Of a stretch of DNA of 64,000 nt, positions 29,437 through 38,794 are shown piece by piece (the first letter of the stretch is position 1; each line of letters opens with the position of its first letter). This DNA is from Kribbella voronezhensis. GTDB taxonomy: Bacteria > Actinomycetota > Actinomycetes > Propionibacteriales > Kribbellaceae. Made by a program: the position numbers and the translations under genes. The notes beneath the pieces were generated by a model that saw nothing but the letters and a program-made list of their open reading frames with translations, was not told the DNA's origin and searched no databases. Location: the NCBI RefSeq assembly GCF_004365175.1, contig NZ_SOCE01000001.1:2157154-2221153 (forward strand). Reading direction: 5' to 3'.

Positions 29437-30368
29437 GGCGTCAGGTGGCAGGCCGACTGGGGTTCGGGGACGGCTGGGAGAACGGGCAGGAGGGTAGTTT
29501 GACACGTGGTGGCTATTGGGTTGCCGGCGGCAACTACCTGGCAGCGGGGGTGGAAGCGGCAGCCGGTGGGGATTCGAGTGGGGTCCGGGGGTTCGCCGGT
29601 GAGGACGATGCGTTCCGGTGACTCCGGGAGGACCGAGAGGAGCGCCTGGGTGTAGGGGTGCTGGGGGGCTCGCAGGATCTCTTCGGTGGGGCCGGACTCG
29701 ACGATGCGGCCGAGGTACATGACGGCTACCCGGTCGGCGATGTTCCAGGCGAGGCCGAGGTCGTGGGTGACGACCAGCGCCGACAGGCCGAGGTCGTCGC
29801 GGAGGCGGAGCAGCAGGGCCAGGATCTCGCCGCGGACGGAGGCGTCGAGCGAGGCGACCGGCTCGTCGGCGATCAGCACCTTCGGATCGAGCGCGAGTGC
29901 GCCGGCGATCACGACTCGTTGCCGTTGGCCACCGGAGAGCTCGTGCGGGTACCGCAGGAAGAAGCGTTCCGGTGGGCGCAGACCGGCGCGGGAAAGGGCT
30001 TCGGCGACCACCTTCTCCTCATCGGGAAGGCCGTGGATGCGGGGACCTTCGGCAACGGCCTCGTAGACGGTCTGGCGCGGATTGAGCGAACCCATCGGGT
30101 CCTGCAGGACGAGTTGTACCTCGCGGCGATAGGCCTTGAGCGCCCTGGCCCGGTACGACAACGGGGTTCCGTCGTACGAGACGGTGCCGGCGGTCGGGCG
30201 TTCGAGCCCGAGCAGTGTGCGGGCCAGGGTCGTCTTGCCGCAGCCGGACTCGCCGACCAGGGCGACGATCTCGCCGGCGCCGACCGCCAGGTTGACGCCG
30301 TCCACCGCGCGAGCGGCGGGTCGGCCGCGCGAGGCGAACTCCACTCGCAGATCGGTTGCCGTTAGCAA
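29433..30368 (-). CDS. Peptide ABC transporter ATP-binding protein (DppF/OppF type)
   Basis: 311 residues: Walker A GESGCGKTT, signature LSGGQRQRV, Walker B VLIADEP, and the C-terminal oligopeptide domain with CRFHPRC that may bind iron-sulfur. I use TTG 30368, overlapping the upstream stop (TTGCTAA) with GGAGG four bases before it; no ATG or GTG fits the start of the conserved domain. Last gene of the five-gene importer. Confidence 0.9.
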   Translation of the reverse strand: MLTATDLRVEFASRGRPAARAVDGVNLAVGAGEIVALVGESGCGKTTLARTLLGLERPTAGTVSYDGTPLSYRARALKAYRREVQLVLQDPMGSLNPRQTVYEAVAEGPRIHGLPDEEKVVAEALSRAGLRPPERFFLRYPHELSGGQRQRVVIAGALALDPKVLIADEPVASLDASVRGEILALLLRLRDDLGLSALVVTHDLGLAWNIADRVAVMYLGRIVESGPTEEILRAPQHPYTQALLSVLPESPERIVLTGEPPDPTRIPTGCRFHPRCQVVAAGNPIATTCQTTLLPVLPAVPEPQSACHLTP

Positions 30369-31321
30369 GACTCCTCCAGAACCAGCACACAGGCCGCCGT
30401 ACGCCGGTCGCCCGCAGGGCGGAGGTCGATGTCGACGGTCGAGCAGGTGTCGAGCGCCACCGGGCAACGCGGATGGAACACGCAGCCGGACGGGAGCCGC
30501 TGCGGATCCGGCGGATCGCCGCCGAGGCCTTGCGGCGCGAGGCGAGAGGCGGGATCGCCGACCGTCGGGAAAGCCGCCGCGAGCGCCTGGCTGTAAGGGT
30601 GCCGGAAGGTGCCACTCGAAGGACCGGTCTCCACCACGCGTCCGGCGTACATGACCGCCAGCCGGTCGCAGGTGTCGGCCAGCACGGACAGGTCGTGCGA
30701 GATCATCAGCAACGAGATCCCCTGCGACGCGATCAGGTCCTTGATCAAGGTCAGCACCTGCGCCTGCACCATCAGGTCGAGCGCGGTGGTCGGCTCGTCG
30801 GCGATGATCAACTGCGGTTCGCAAGCGAGTGCCATCGCGATCATCACCCGTTGCCGTTGGCCACCGGACACTTCGTGCGGATAGCTGCGGGCACGCCAGG
30901 CCGGGAGTCCGACCTGTTCGAGCAACTCCACGACCCGCAGGCGGGCCTTCTCAGGCGTGGCGAGTTTGTGCACGAGCAGGGGTTCCGCGATCTGGTCACC
31001 GATCCGCTGCACCGGGTTGAGCCCGTGCTGCGCACCCTGGAACACGATCGACGCCTCGGCCCATCGCACCGCGCGCAACCGTCCCCACTTCATCGCCAGG
31101 ACGTCCTCGCCACCGAGCAGGATGCGTCCTTCGGTCCGGGCATCCTTCGGCAGCAACCGCAGCAACGCCATCGCCAGCGTCGACTTCCCCGAACCCGACT
31201 CGCCCACGATCCCGACCGCCTCACCGGCCTCCAGCGACAACGACACACCCCGTACCGCGGGTACGTCGCCCGACGCGATCCGATAGGTGACGGACAGGTG
31301 GTCCACCTCGAGCAGACTCAT
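30362..31321 (-). CDS. Peptide ABC transporter ATP-binding protein (DppD/OppD type)
   Basis: 319 residues beginning MSLLEVDHLSV. Walker A is GESGSGKST, the signature SGGQRQRV, Walker B IIADEPTTALD, and the C-terminal oligopeptide domain contains CVFHPRC. With the next gene it forms the ATPase pair that drives uptake. The start overlaps the permease stop by 4 bases. Confidence 0.93.
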   Translation of the reverse strand: MSLLEVDHLSVTYRIASGDVPAVRGVSLSLEAGEAVGIVGESGSGKSTLAMALLRLLPKDARTEGRILLGGEDVLAMKWGRLRAVRWAEASIVFQGAQHGLNPVQRIGDQIAEPLLVHKLATPEKARLRVVELLEQVGLPAWRARSYPHEVSGGQRQRVMIAMALACEPQLIIADEPTTALDLMVQAQVLTLIKDLIASQGISLLMISHDLSVLADTCDRLAVMYAGRVVETGPSSGTFRHPYSQALAAAFPTVGDPASRLAPQGLGGDPPDPQRLPSGCVFHPRCPVALDTCSTVDIDLRPAGDRRTAACVLVLEESC

Positions 31322-32199
31322 CAGACCGCCCTCCGGAGTCGCGGGTTCAGCACAGTCTCCAGCGCCCGGCCGCAGAGCGTGAACGCCATCACGACGGTGA
31401 CGATGCACAGACCCGGGACGAGGATGTACCACCACGCACCCGAGGTCGCCGCGCCCCAGTCGTACGAGCCGCGGAGCATCGTTCCCCAGGAGGTCTTGTT
31501 CGCGCTGACGCCGAGGAACGCCAGGGTCGACTCCGTGACGATCGCGCTCGCCACCTCCAGCGTCGTACTTGCCAGGAGCAACGGTGCGACGTTCGGCAGC
31601 ACATGCCGGGTGGTGATGTGCCAGTGGCCGCCGCCCAGAGCCTGTGAGCGTTCGATGTACGGGCGCGCCTCCACCGCCAACGTCTGCGCGCGGATGAGCC
31701 GGGCCGTCGACGGCCAGGAGGTGACGCCGATCGCGGCGATGATCGTCAGCGTGCTGCCGCCCAGGATCGCTGCCAGCACGAGCGCGGTCACCAGCGATGG
31801 CAGCACCAGGAACCAGTCGGTGATCCGCATGACGATCGCGCCGATCCAGCCGCGGAAATGGCCGGCGGCGATCCCGAACACCGTGCCGATCACCATGCTG
31901 AGCAGGGCCGCCAGGAATCCGATCAGCAACGAGGTCCGCGATCCCCACCAGATCATCAGCAGGATCGACCGCCCCGACTCGTCGGTGCCGAGCGGGTCGT
32001 CCAGATTCGGTGGCGCCAGCTTCGCGCCGGTTCCGCTGACCACGTTCGTCACTCCGGCGTCGATGAACAGCGGCGCGACCAACGCCAGCAGCACGGCGAC
32101 CACCAGTACGATCAGGCCGGCCACACCGGCCTTGTGGGTCCGGAAGGAGGCCCAGAACCGTCCGAATGCAAGGCGTCTGCGGGTCCACGCGATGCTCAT
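31321..32199 (-). CDS. Peptide ABC transporter permease (DppC/OppC type)
   Basis: 292 residues with an N-terminal helix, a DDPLGTDESGRSILLMIWWG segment typical of DppC proteins, and five further helices. The EAA-like loop lies near SQALGGGHWHI. The ATG at 32199 overlaps the DppB-type stop. Works with the preceding permease to form the channel. Confidence 0.93.
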   Translation of the reverse strand: MSIAWTRRRLAFGRFWASFRTHKAGVAGLIVLVVAVLLALVAPLFIDAGVTNVVSGTGAKLAPPNLDDPLGTDESGRSILLMIWWGSRTSLLIGFLAALLSMVIGTVFGIAAGHFRGWIGAIVMRITDWFLVLPSLVTALVLAAILGGSTLTIIAAIGVTSWPSTARLIRAQTLAVEARPYIERSQALGGGHWHITTRHVLPNVAPLLLASTTLEVASAIVTESTLAFLGVSANKTSWGTMLRGSYDWGAATSGAWWYILVPGLCIVTVVMAFTLCGRALETVLNPRLRRAV

Positions 32200-33227
32200 G
32201 CCGACCTCACCCGCGGGTCGAGAAGGTGATAGACGACGTCGGCCAGGGTGTTCATCAAGATGACGGACACGGTGATCAACAGGAAGGTGCCCTGCATCAA
32301 CGTGAAGTCCGGCACCCGGATCGCCTCGTAGAACAACTGCCCGAGCCCCGGCCAACTGAAGATCGCCTCGACCGTGACGGCACCGCCGACCACGAAGCCG
32401 ATTCGCATGAACACCAGCGTCACCGTCGGCAGCAGAGCATTCGGTACTGCGTGCCGCCGGCGGATCTCGTCGTCGCGCAATCCCTTCGCCCGCGCCGTCG
32501 TCACGTAGTCCTGCCCCACCTCGTCGATCACCGACGACCGCATCACCAGCAGATACTGCGCGTACACCACGGCCACCATCGTCAGGCACGGCAACACCAT
32601 GTGCTTCGCGACATCGAGCACATAGCCGAAGCCCGACGGCGCATCCACACTCTCGATCCCCCGCGTCGGGAAGATCCCCGGGATCGGCCCGATCCCGGCC
32701 GCGAACACCATCAACAGCAGCAGCCCGAGCCAGAACGTCGGGACCGACCAGAGCACCAGCGAGATCCCGGTGGAGATCTTGTCGAACCGGCTCCCCGGCC
32801 GCCAGCCGGCCCGGGCGCCTTGCCAGATCCCAAGGCTGACCGCCATCACCAGCGCGGTACCGGTGAGCAGCAGCGTCGACCCGATCCGCTCGCCGATCAG
32901 GTCGACCACCGCCCGCTTGTACTCGTAGGAGACGCCGAGGTCGAAATGCACCGTCTGGTTGACGAAATGGACGAACTGCTCGGGCAGCGACTTGTCCAGG
33001 CCGAGCCGGTGCCGCTCGAGGTCGAGTTGCTCCGGCGTCATGTTGCGTCCCTGTGCCAGCGCCCGAACCGGATCGCCCGGCAGCAGGCGGAAGGCGAAGA
33101 ACGTCGCGACGATCACCATGGCGATGCTGAGCAGGGCCCCACCCACCTTGGCGGCGGCATACCGCAGTACGCCGTGCCGGGCGGGGCCCTCCTCGATCGC
33201 CTCGGCCGCGGGCTGCGCGACCGTCAT
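32196..33227 (-). CDS. Peptide ABC transporter permease (DppB/OppB type)
   Basis: 343 residues from ATG 33227; this start leaves 22 bases after the binding-protein stop, whereas longer starts overlap it. Six helices; LPGDPVRALAQG near residue 50 and the EAA-like loop TTARAKGLRD are typical of DppB proteins. The N-terminus has a short cytoplasmic extension. Confidence 0.92.
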   Translation of the reverse strand: MTVAQPAAEAIEEGPARHGVLRYAAAKVGGALLSIAMVIVATFFAFRLLPGDPVRALAQGRNMTPEQLDLERHRLGLDKSLPEQFVHFVNQTVHFDLGVSYEYKRAVVDLIGERIGSTLLLTGTALVMAVSLGIWQGARAGWRPGSRFDKISTGISLVLWSVPTFWLGLLLLMVFAAGIGPIPGIFPTRGIESVDAPSGFGYVLDVAKHMVLPCLTMVAVVYAQYLLVMRSSVIDEVGQDYVTTARAKGLRDDEIRRRHAVPNALLPTVTLVFMRIGFVVGGAVTVEAIFSWPGLGQLFYEAIRVPDFTLMQGTFLLITVSVILMNTLADVVYHLLDPRVRSA

Positions 33228-33249
33228 CGGCTCACTCGCAAGAGACCGG

Positions 33250-35055
33250 TCATTCGCGGTCGTCCGCAACACCCTGGCGACGACGAGCCAGGAACAGCCC
33301 GGCTCCCGCCAGCACGATGACAGCGGCACCCAGTCCGACGTACAGGCCCGTGTTCGAACCGCTGTCGTCCTTGCCGCCGGACGTCACCGCTTCCAGCGTG
33401 TAGAACGGCCAGTAGCCGCTGCCGCCGTACAGCATGCCCTTGTCCTCGGGGATGGGAGTCACCTTGGCGATCCGGTCCTTGCGGTAGCCCTCCAGGTCGT
33501 TCGGGTAGTAGAGGGCGATCACCGGCGCGTCGGTGTAGAGCCGCTGCTCCATCTGCTTGATGATCTCGGCCCGCTTCGGCCGGTCGAGCTCTTTCTGCTG
33601 TTGCTGATAGAGCGCCTCGTACTGCGGGTCGCAGTAGAACGACTCGGTGCCGCCGCCCTGGCCCGAAGCGGTGGGACGCCTGCTGCAGAGGTGCGTCGCC
33701 AGCACCTCCTCCGGGTCCGGGTTCACCGACCAGCCGCTGATGGCGAGGTCGAACAACGCCGTCGTACCGGTCTCCTCGGTGAACTTGCTCGAGTCGAGCC
33801 GCTTGGTGGTCAGCGTGATGCCGATCTCCTTGAACCAGCCGGTCAGGTACTCGGCGAGCTTGTCCTCGATCGGTGTGTCGGTGTGGATGCTGAACCGGAA
33901 CTGCAGTTTCCGCGACCCGTCCGGCATCGTCCGGATGCCGTCGGCACCTTTCTTGTAACCTGCGTCGTCGAGAATCTTGTTGGCCTTGGCAACATCATGG
34001 GTGACCTTCTGATCGCCGCTGGCGGACCAGAAGAAGTCCTTGTACATCGGCGGCACGATCGACCCGTCGGCCGGTACGGCGAGACCGTTCTGCACCTCGT
34101 CGACGAGCTTCTGCTTGTCGATCGCGTAGTGCAGCGCCTGCCGGACCCGCTGGTCCTTCAGCGCGGGATGGCCGTCGCCGATCGGCTTGTTGTCGCTGGT
34201 GGTGGCGCCGAGATTGACCTGCAGGTACGACGACCGGCGGCCTTGGGTGTTCCACTGGACGATGTTCGGGTCACCCTTGAGCGCCTCGAAGTCCGGCGGT
34301 GCCAGCCGGCCGATCAGGTCGATGTCGCCCTTCTTCAGCCCGACGACCGCGGCGGCCGGGTTGTCGTAGAAGATCACCTGCAACTCGTCGATCTTCGCCG
34401 GCCCGCGCCAGTAGTCCGGGTTGGCCTTCAGCTTCACGTACTGGTCCTTCTTCTGCTCCACCGCGATGTAGGGACCACTGGTGACGGCGGGGAAGTCGTC
34501 GGCCTCGTACTTCGAGATGTCGCCGACCTTCTCCCAGACGTGCTTGGGCATGATCGGGACCGGGTTGTCCAGCATCGACGCCTGCGGGGCCTTCAGCTTG
34601 ATCGTGAGGTCCTGGCCGGCCGCGGTGACGCTCGCGAAGTTCTCCACCGCCGGGCCGTTCGCGGTCTTCGCCCCGTCGTCGGTCATCATCTTGGTGAACG
34701 TCCAGGCGGCGTCGTCGGCCGTGACCGGCTGCCCGTCCGACCATTTCGCGGCGCGGATCTTGAAGGTCCAGGTCAGCCCGTCCGGCGAGGTCGTCCAGGA
34801 CTCGGCCAGGTCGGGGCTCGGCTGGAGGGTCTTCGGGTCCGGCACGGTCAGGAAGCCGTACATCCAGCGGTGGATCGACGAGGAGACCAGCCGGACCGCC
34901 AGAAACGGGTTCATCGAGTCCATCGCCTGGGTCGCGCCGACCCTGATCACCTTCGGCTTGGCCGGCTCCGCCGCCACCGCCGGGGATGTCAGCCCGCCGA
35001 GCGCCAGTAGCCCCATCGCCGCCAGTGCACAGATCACTTTCCGCATCCGCCGCAC
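33250..35055 (-). CDS. Peptide-type ABC transporter substrate-binding protein (SBP family 5)
   Basis: 601 residues. A signal peptide (up to about residue 28) lacks a lipobox cysteine. The family 5 solute-binding domain follows (DLAESWTTSPDGLTWTFKIR pattern). Unusually, the C-terminus ends in a Gly/Ser linker, one hydrophobic helix (about 568-588) and a basic tail LARRRQG, so the protein is probably anchored by its C-terminus. Start is GTG 35055 or ATG 35046; GGAAGG lies 3 or 12 bases upstream respectively. First gene of the importer operon. Ligand may be a peptide, sugar or metal chelate. Confidence 0.9.
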   Translation of the reverse strand: MRRMRKVICALAAMGLLALGGLTSPAVAAEPAKPKVIRVGATQAMDSMNPFLAVRLVSSSIHRWMYGFLTVPDPKTLQPSPDLAESWTTSPDGLTWTFKIRAAKWSDGQPVTADDAAWTFTKMMTDDGAKTANGPAVENFASVTAAGQDLTIKLKAPQASMLDNPVPIMPKHVWEKVGDISKYEADDFPAVTSGPYIAVEQKKDQYVKLKANPDYWRGPAKIDELQVIFYDNPAAAVVGLKKGDIDLIGRLAPPDFEALKGDPNIVQWNTQGRRSSYLQVNLGATTSDNKPIGDGHPALKDQRVRQALHYAIDKQKLVDEVQNGLAVPADGSIVPPMYKDFFWSASGDQKVTHDVAKANKILDDAGYKKGADGIRTMPDGSRKLQFRFSIHTDTPIEDKLAEYLTGWFKEIGITLTTKRLDSSKFTEETGTTALFDLAISGWSVNPDPEEVLATHLCSRRPTASGQGGGTESFYCDPQYEALYQQQQKELDRPKRAEIIKQMEQRLYTDAPVIALYYPNDLEGYRKDRIAKVTPIPEDKGMLYGGSGYWPFYTLEAVTSGGKDDSGSNTGLYVGLGAAVIVLAGAGLFLARRRQGVADDRE

Positions 35056-35069
35056 GCACCTTCCGCCCT

Positions 35070-35096
35070 GGTGTGGTTGTGGGAGAAAACCACACC
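35070..35096. promoter_or_regulatory. Inverted repeat in front of the peptide-transporter operon
   Basis: Perfect 9-bp arms GGTGTGGTT (35070-35078) and AACCACACC (35088-35096) with a nine-base centre, 15 bases before the binding-protein start. Could be a repressor site or a leader hairpin next to the ribosome site. Confidence 0.55.
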
Positions 35097-35166
35097 ATCG
35101 AGCGGTAGTGCGTCAACGATTTACCGGTTTTGTCATACTTCCGTTGCTTGGCACCGCCGGGCTGGA

Positions 35167-35925
35167 TCAGTGCCGGGCGTTGCGGGACCAGACGAAGCAG
35201 TAGACGCCGAAGCAGGCGAAGCCCAGTGCCACGAGGGTGAGCAGGCCGGTACCGAACGGTTGGCCCTTCAGTGTGCGCAAGGCGGTGTCGAGGCCGCCGG
35301 CCTTCTTCGGGTCGTAGTCGATCGCAGCGAAGACGAAGAGCACACCGGTGACGGCGAACGCGATTCCCTTGGCGAGGTAGCCGAGCCGCCCGAGCAGGAT
35401 CGTTGTCCTGGAGACACCACCGTTGAGGTCTTCGAGGAACTTCTTCTTCCAGGCCTTGTAGATCTGGTAGAGGCCGATCCCGAGGATGACCAGGCCGGCG
35501 ACGGCGATCAGGAGGCGGCCGGAACCATGGGCCATCACCCGCGCGGTCAACGCCTTCTGGTTGCCGCCGCTACCGCCGGTGGCGATCTTGATGGCGCTGA
35601 TCCCCAGCACGAGATAGACGATGCCGCGGCCGACGGCCGACACCTTCCGGTCGGTCTTCAGGTGTCCGTAGACAAGCTGCAGCACCCGCCAGATCACCAG
35701 CGCGAACAGGCCGATGGCGGCGATCCAGAGCAATGCCGTCCCGAACGGCTTGCTCGCGAGTTCCTGCAGGGCTCCTTGCTGGGAGGCCTGTTCCGACGTG
35801 CCGCCCCACGCGATCTGCAGGGCGATCCAACCGATGAGCAGATACACCAGACCGTAGGCGATCAGGCCGACGGTGATCGACCAGTCGTAGACGCGGCTCT
35901 GCTGGGCTTGCTGGGCGGTCCTCAT
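35167..35925 (-). CDS. DUF1206 membrane protein
   Basis: 252 residues with six predicted helices arranged as three similar two-helix DUF1206 units, each starting near a GLIAYG- or GRIVYL-like segment. Family function is unknown. ATG 35925 is the start of the conserved region (MRTAQQ); its ribosome site is weak. It lies between the transporter and the SpoIIM gene, 31 bases from the latter's stop. Confidence 0.87.
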   Translation of the reverse strand: MRTAQQAQQSRVYDWSITVGLIAYGLVYLLIGWIALQIAWGGTSEQASQQGALQELASKPFGTALLWIAAIGLFALVIWRVLQLVYGHLKTDRKVSAVGRGIVYLVLGISAIKIATGGSGGNQKALTARVMAHGSGRLLIAVAGLVILGIGLYQIYKAWKKKFLEDLNGGVSRTTILLGRLGYLAKGIAFAVTGVLFVFAAIDYDPKKAGGLDTALRTLKGQPFGTGLLTLVALGFACFGVYCFVWSRNARH

Positions 35926-35956
35926 ACGGTCTTGGTACCCCCCTGCAAACGCCTGC

Positions 35957-36955
35957 TCAGGCCGAGACCGGCGCAGTCGCCTCGCGATCGGCTTCCTCGA
36001 CGTCGCCGTACTCGCCGGCCTTCCAGGCTCGCCGGCCGAGCGTCCAGACGTAGACGAAGAACCCGGCCTCGGCGAGCACACCGATCCCCACCCGTACGGC
36101 GGTCGGCAGCGGCGACGGGGTGACGAAGGCTTCGATCATCCCGGTGACCAGGAGGATCACCGCCAAGCCGATCGCCATCCCCACCGTCGCGCGGCCGGTC
36201 TGGGCGAGTGCCTGCATCCGGGTCCGTGGACCCGGTGCGATCCACGACCACCCGAGCCGCAGACCGGCCGCGCTGGCGACGAACACGGCGGTCAGCTCGA
36301 GCAGGCCGTGCGGAGTGATCAGGCCGAAGAACACGCCTGCCTTGTCGTGGCTGATCATCACGCCGGCCACGACGCCGAGGTTCTCCGCGTTGCTCCACAG
36401 CACGAACATGGTGGGCACCAGCAGCACACCGATCGCGAGCACGGCGGCGGAGATGGTCGCGTTGTTGATCCAGACGTGCAGCGCGAAGTCCTGGGCCGGA
36501 TTCTCGGAGTAGTAGCTGGCGAAGTCCTTGTCGACCAGTTGCTGGATCTGCGCCGGTGTCGCGACGGAGTCGAGCAGCTCCGGGTGCGCGATGATCCGCC
36601 ACGCGATCCACGCGGCAACTACGTAGAACAACAGGCCGATGGTCAGCCACCAGCGACGTGAGGCGTACAGCGCTGCGGGGAAGCTCACCAGGAAGTACCG
36701 CGAGATGTCACGCCAGACAGGAGCCTGTACGCCGGTGACGGCACCCCTGGCGTCCGCTATGAGGCCCGACAGCCGCCCGACCGTGACCGGGTCGGCTCCC
36801 CCTGCTCGCAGGGCCGACAGATGGGTACCGACGCGCTGGTAGAGCAGCACGAGCTCGTCGGCCTCGGTACCGGTCAGCCGTCGCTGCCGCCGGGTGAGCT
36901 GCGCCAACCGGTCCCACTGAGGCTGGTGAACCGACACGAATGCCTCTACGTCCAT
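35957..36955 (-). CDS. Stage II sporulation protein M family membrane protein
   Basis: 332 residues. The N-terminal about 100 residues are soluble and helical (MDVEAFVSVHQPQWDRLAQL). Five or six membrane helices follow with the SpoIIM segment FGLITPHGLLELTAVF. In Bacillus SpoIIM belongs to the DMP peptidoglycan complex of engulfment; in actinobacteria the gene goes with RDD, MoxR and DUF58 genes and its role is unknown. It is divergent from the RDD gene with about 100 bases between. Confidence 0.9.
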   Translation of the reverse strand: MDVEAFVSVHQPQWDRLAQLTRRQRRLTGTEADELVLLYQRVGTHLSALRAGGADPVTVGRLSGLIADARGAVTGVQAPVWRDISRYFLVSFPAALYASRRWWLTIGLLFYVVAAWIAWRIIAHPELLDSVATPAQIQQLVDKDFASYYSENPAQDFALHVWINNATISAAVLAIGVLLVPTMFVLWSNAENLGVVAGVMISHDKAGVFFGLITPHGLLELTAVFVASAAGLRLGWSWIAPGPRTRMQALAQTGRATVGMAIGLAVILLVTGMIEAFVTPSPLPTAVRVGIGVLAEAGFFVYVWTLGRRAWKAGEYGDVEEADREATAPVSA

Positions 36956-37057
36956 CCCGCCCCCTCCGTCCGGTCCCGCCCAGTCTCCCGTACGGCGGGG
37001 TCGGGGGCACGCAGCGGCCCTGCTATGCAGGACACTGGTCGCAGGAGGGAGGCGGAC

Positions 37058-38026
37058 GTGTCTCAGCTGGTCACGGGGGAAGCAGTCGTCCTCCAGGTGC
37101 GGATCGCGCGGATGCCGACCCGCGCCCTCGCCTGCGCGATCGACGTGGTCATCCAGGGGATCGTGCTGGCCATCTTGTTCACCACGTTGTTCGGCTTCCT
37201 GCTCACGAGTGCCAGCCCGGCGCTGAGGGGAGCGATCGTCTTCTTCGTCCTGCTGCTGGTGCTGGTCGGCTACCGCGTGGTGATGGAGACGCTCACCCGC
37301 GGCCGCACGCTCGGCAAGCTGATGCTCGGCCTCAAGGTGGTCCGCGACGACGGCAGCTCGATCCGGTTCCGGCATGCGCTGGTCCGGACCTTGCTGTGGC
37401 TGTTCGTCGACTTCGCGCCGTGGTTCGCCGCCAGCCCGGGCATCGTGACGAGCCTGATGAACAAGCAGGGCAAGCGGATCGGCGACCTCGTCGCAGGCAC
37501 CGTGGTGATCCGCGAACGGCACCAGCCGATGGCCTCCCCGCCGCTGTTCGTACCGGCGCATCTGGTGCAGTGGGCGCACTCACTGGAGCTGTCCCGGCTC
37601 TCCGACGAGCTGGCCAACACGGCCCGGGAGTACCTCGCCCGCTACACCGAGCTGGAGCCGGGCGCGCGGATCGCGCTCGGCGACGCGCTCGCCTTCCGTG
37701 TCGGCGGAGTGACGGCACCAGCACCGCCCGTGCAGCTCTCGTCGCCCGCGTTCCTGTCCGCAGTACTGGCCGAGCGCCGTCGCCGCGAACTGAACCGGCT
37801 GGCAACCCAAGGCCCTCGATTCGTGGCCTACACCGGACCCTTCGGCACCGCGTACGCACCGCCCAGCCCGTACGGCGCCCTGCCGCCGGCCCCACAGCCC
37901 CAGCTGCACCCGCAAGGCATGCCCTACCCCCAGCCGCCTGCGCGCGTAGTACCGCAAGGTGAGCCGACGAAGGTCAACGCGCAGGGCTGGCATGCACCGG
38001 GTAGCGAACCCGATCAGTGGTCGTAA
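37058..38026 (+). CDS. RDD family membrane protein
   Basis: 322 residues. The RDD domain (about 20-155) has the ACAIDVV start, three helices and the RTLGKLMLGLKVV segment. A soluble middle part and a Pro/Gln-rich tail (about 265-322) follow. The GTG start has GGGAGG five bases upstream. RDD proteins are linked to transport or membrane stress; role here unknown. It pairs with the divergent SpoIIM gene. Confidence 0.9.
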   Translation: MSQLVTGEAVVLQVRIARMPTRALACAIDVVIQGIVLAILFTTLFGFLLTSASPALRGAIVFFVLLLVLVGYRVVMETLTRGRTLGKLMLGLKVVRDDGSSIRFRHALVRTLLWLFVDFAPWFAASPGIVTSLMNKQGKRIGDLVAGTVVIRERHQPMASPPLFVPAHLVQWAHSLELSRLSDELANTAREYLARYTELEPGARIALGDALAFRVGGVTAPAPPVQLSSPAFLSAVLAERRRRELNRLATQGPRFVAYTGPFGTAYAPPSPYGALPPAPQPQLHPQGMPYPQPPARVVPQGEPTKVNAQGWHAPGSEPDQWS

Positions 38027-38056
38027 CTGTCTGAGGCGCCAGGCAGACTGCGTGGG

Positions 38057-38794
38057 GTGAACTTCTCTCAGGCCCTCCGGTCGGCCCGGCAGGAACGACA
38101 CCTCAGCCAACTCGACCTCGCGCTCCGCGCCGGCACCACCCAGCGGCACCTCAGCTTCATCGAGTCCGGGCGTTCGCAGCCGGGACGCACCATGGTCGTC
38201 CGCCTGGGCGAATCGCTGGAACTCTCACTCCGCGACCGCAACGACCTGCTGCTCGCCGCCGGCTACGCCCCGGTCTATCCGCAGACCGGACTGGACGACC
38301 CCGCACTGGAGCACGTGCGATCGGCGCTCGACCACATCCTCGCCGGACACCTGCCGTACCCCGCAATCGTCGTCGATGCCGACCACAACCTCGTGCTGGC
38401 GAACGACGCCTTCAGCCTGTTCACGGAAGGCGTTGCGGAGAAGCTGCTCGAACCACCGGTGAACGTCCTGCGGTTGTCGCTGCACCCCGACGGCGTGGCG
38501 CCGCGGATCGCCAATCTCTCCCAGTGGGCCCAGCACATCCTGGACCGCCTGCCACCGGGCGAGTTCCGCGACGAACTGGCCGCCTACGTCCCGCATGTCG
38601 AGCCGGGCCCCGACCATGTCGGCTTCGCCGCGCCCATGCACCTGCGCTCTCCCCGCGGCGACCTGCACCTCACGACGACGATCACCACCTTCGCCACCGC
38701 CCTCGACGTGACCGTCGCCGAGTTGAAGCTGGAAGCCTTCCTCCCCGCGGACGCCGAGACCGCCGCCCTGCTGACTCAGGGATTGGGGAACTGA
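38057..38794 (+). CDS. XRE-family regulator with MmyB-like ligand domain
   Basis: 245 residues. A helix-turn-helix occupies about residues 5-60 (LSQLDLALRAGTTQRHLSFI), then a PAS-like MmyB domain (PAIVVDADHNLVLANDAFSL). Such regulators often control a neighbouring oxidoreductase; here the neighbour is a convergent SnoaL-like gene overlapping by 19 bases. GTG start. The target is unknown. Confidence 0.88.
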   Translation: MNFSQALRSARQERHLSQLDLALRAGTTQRHLSFIESGRSQPGRTMVVRLGESLELSLRDRNDLLLAAGYAPVYPQTGLDDPALEHVRSALDHILAGHLPYPAIVVDADHNLVLANDAFSLFTEGVAEKLLEPPVNVLRLSLHPDGVAPRIANLSQWAQHILDRLPPGEFRDELAAYVPHVEPGPDHVGFAAPMHLRSPRGDLHLTTTITTFATALDVTVAELKLEAFLPADAETAALLTQGLGN

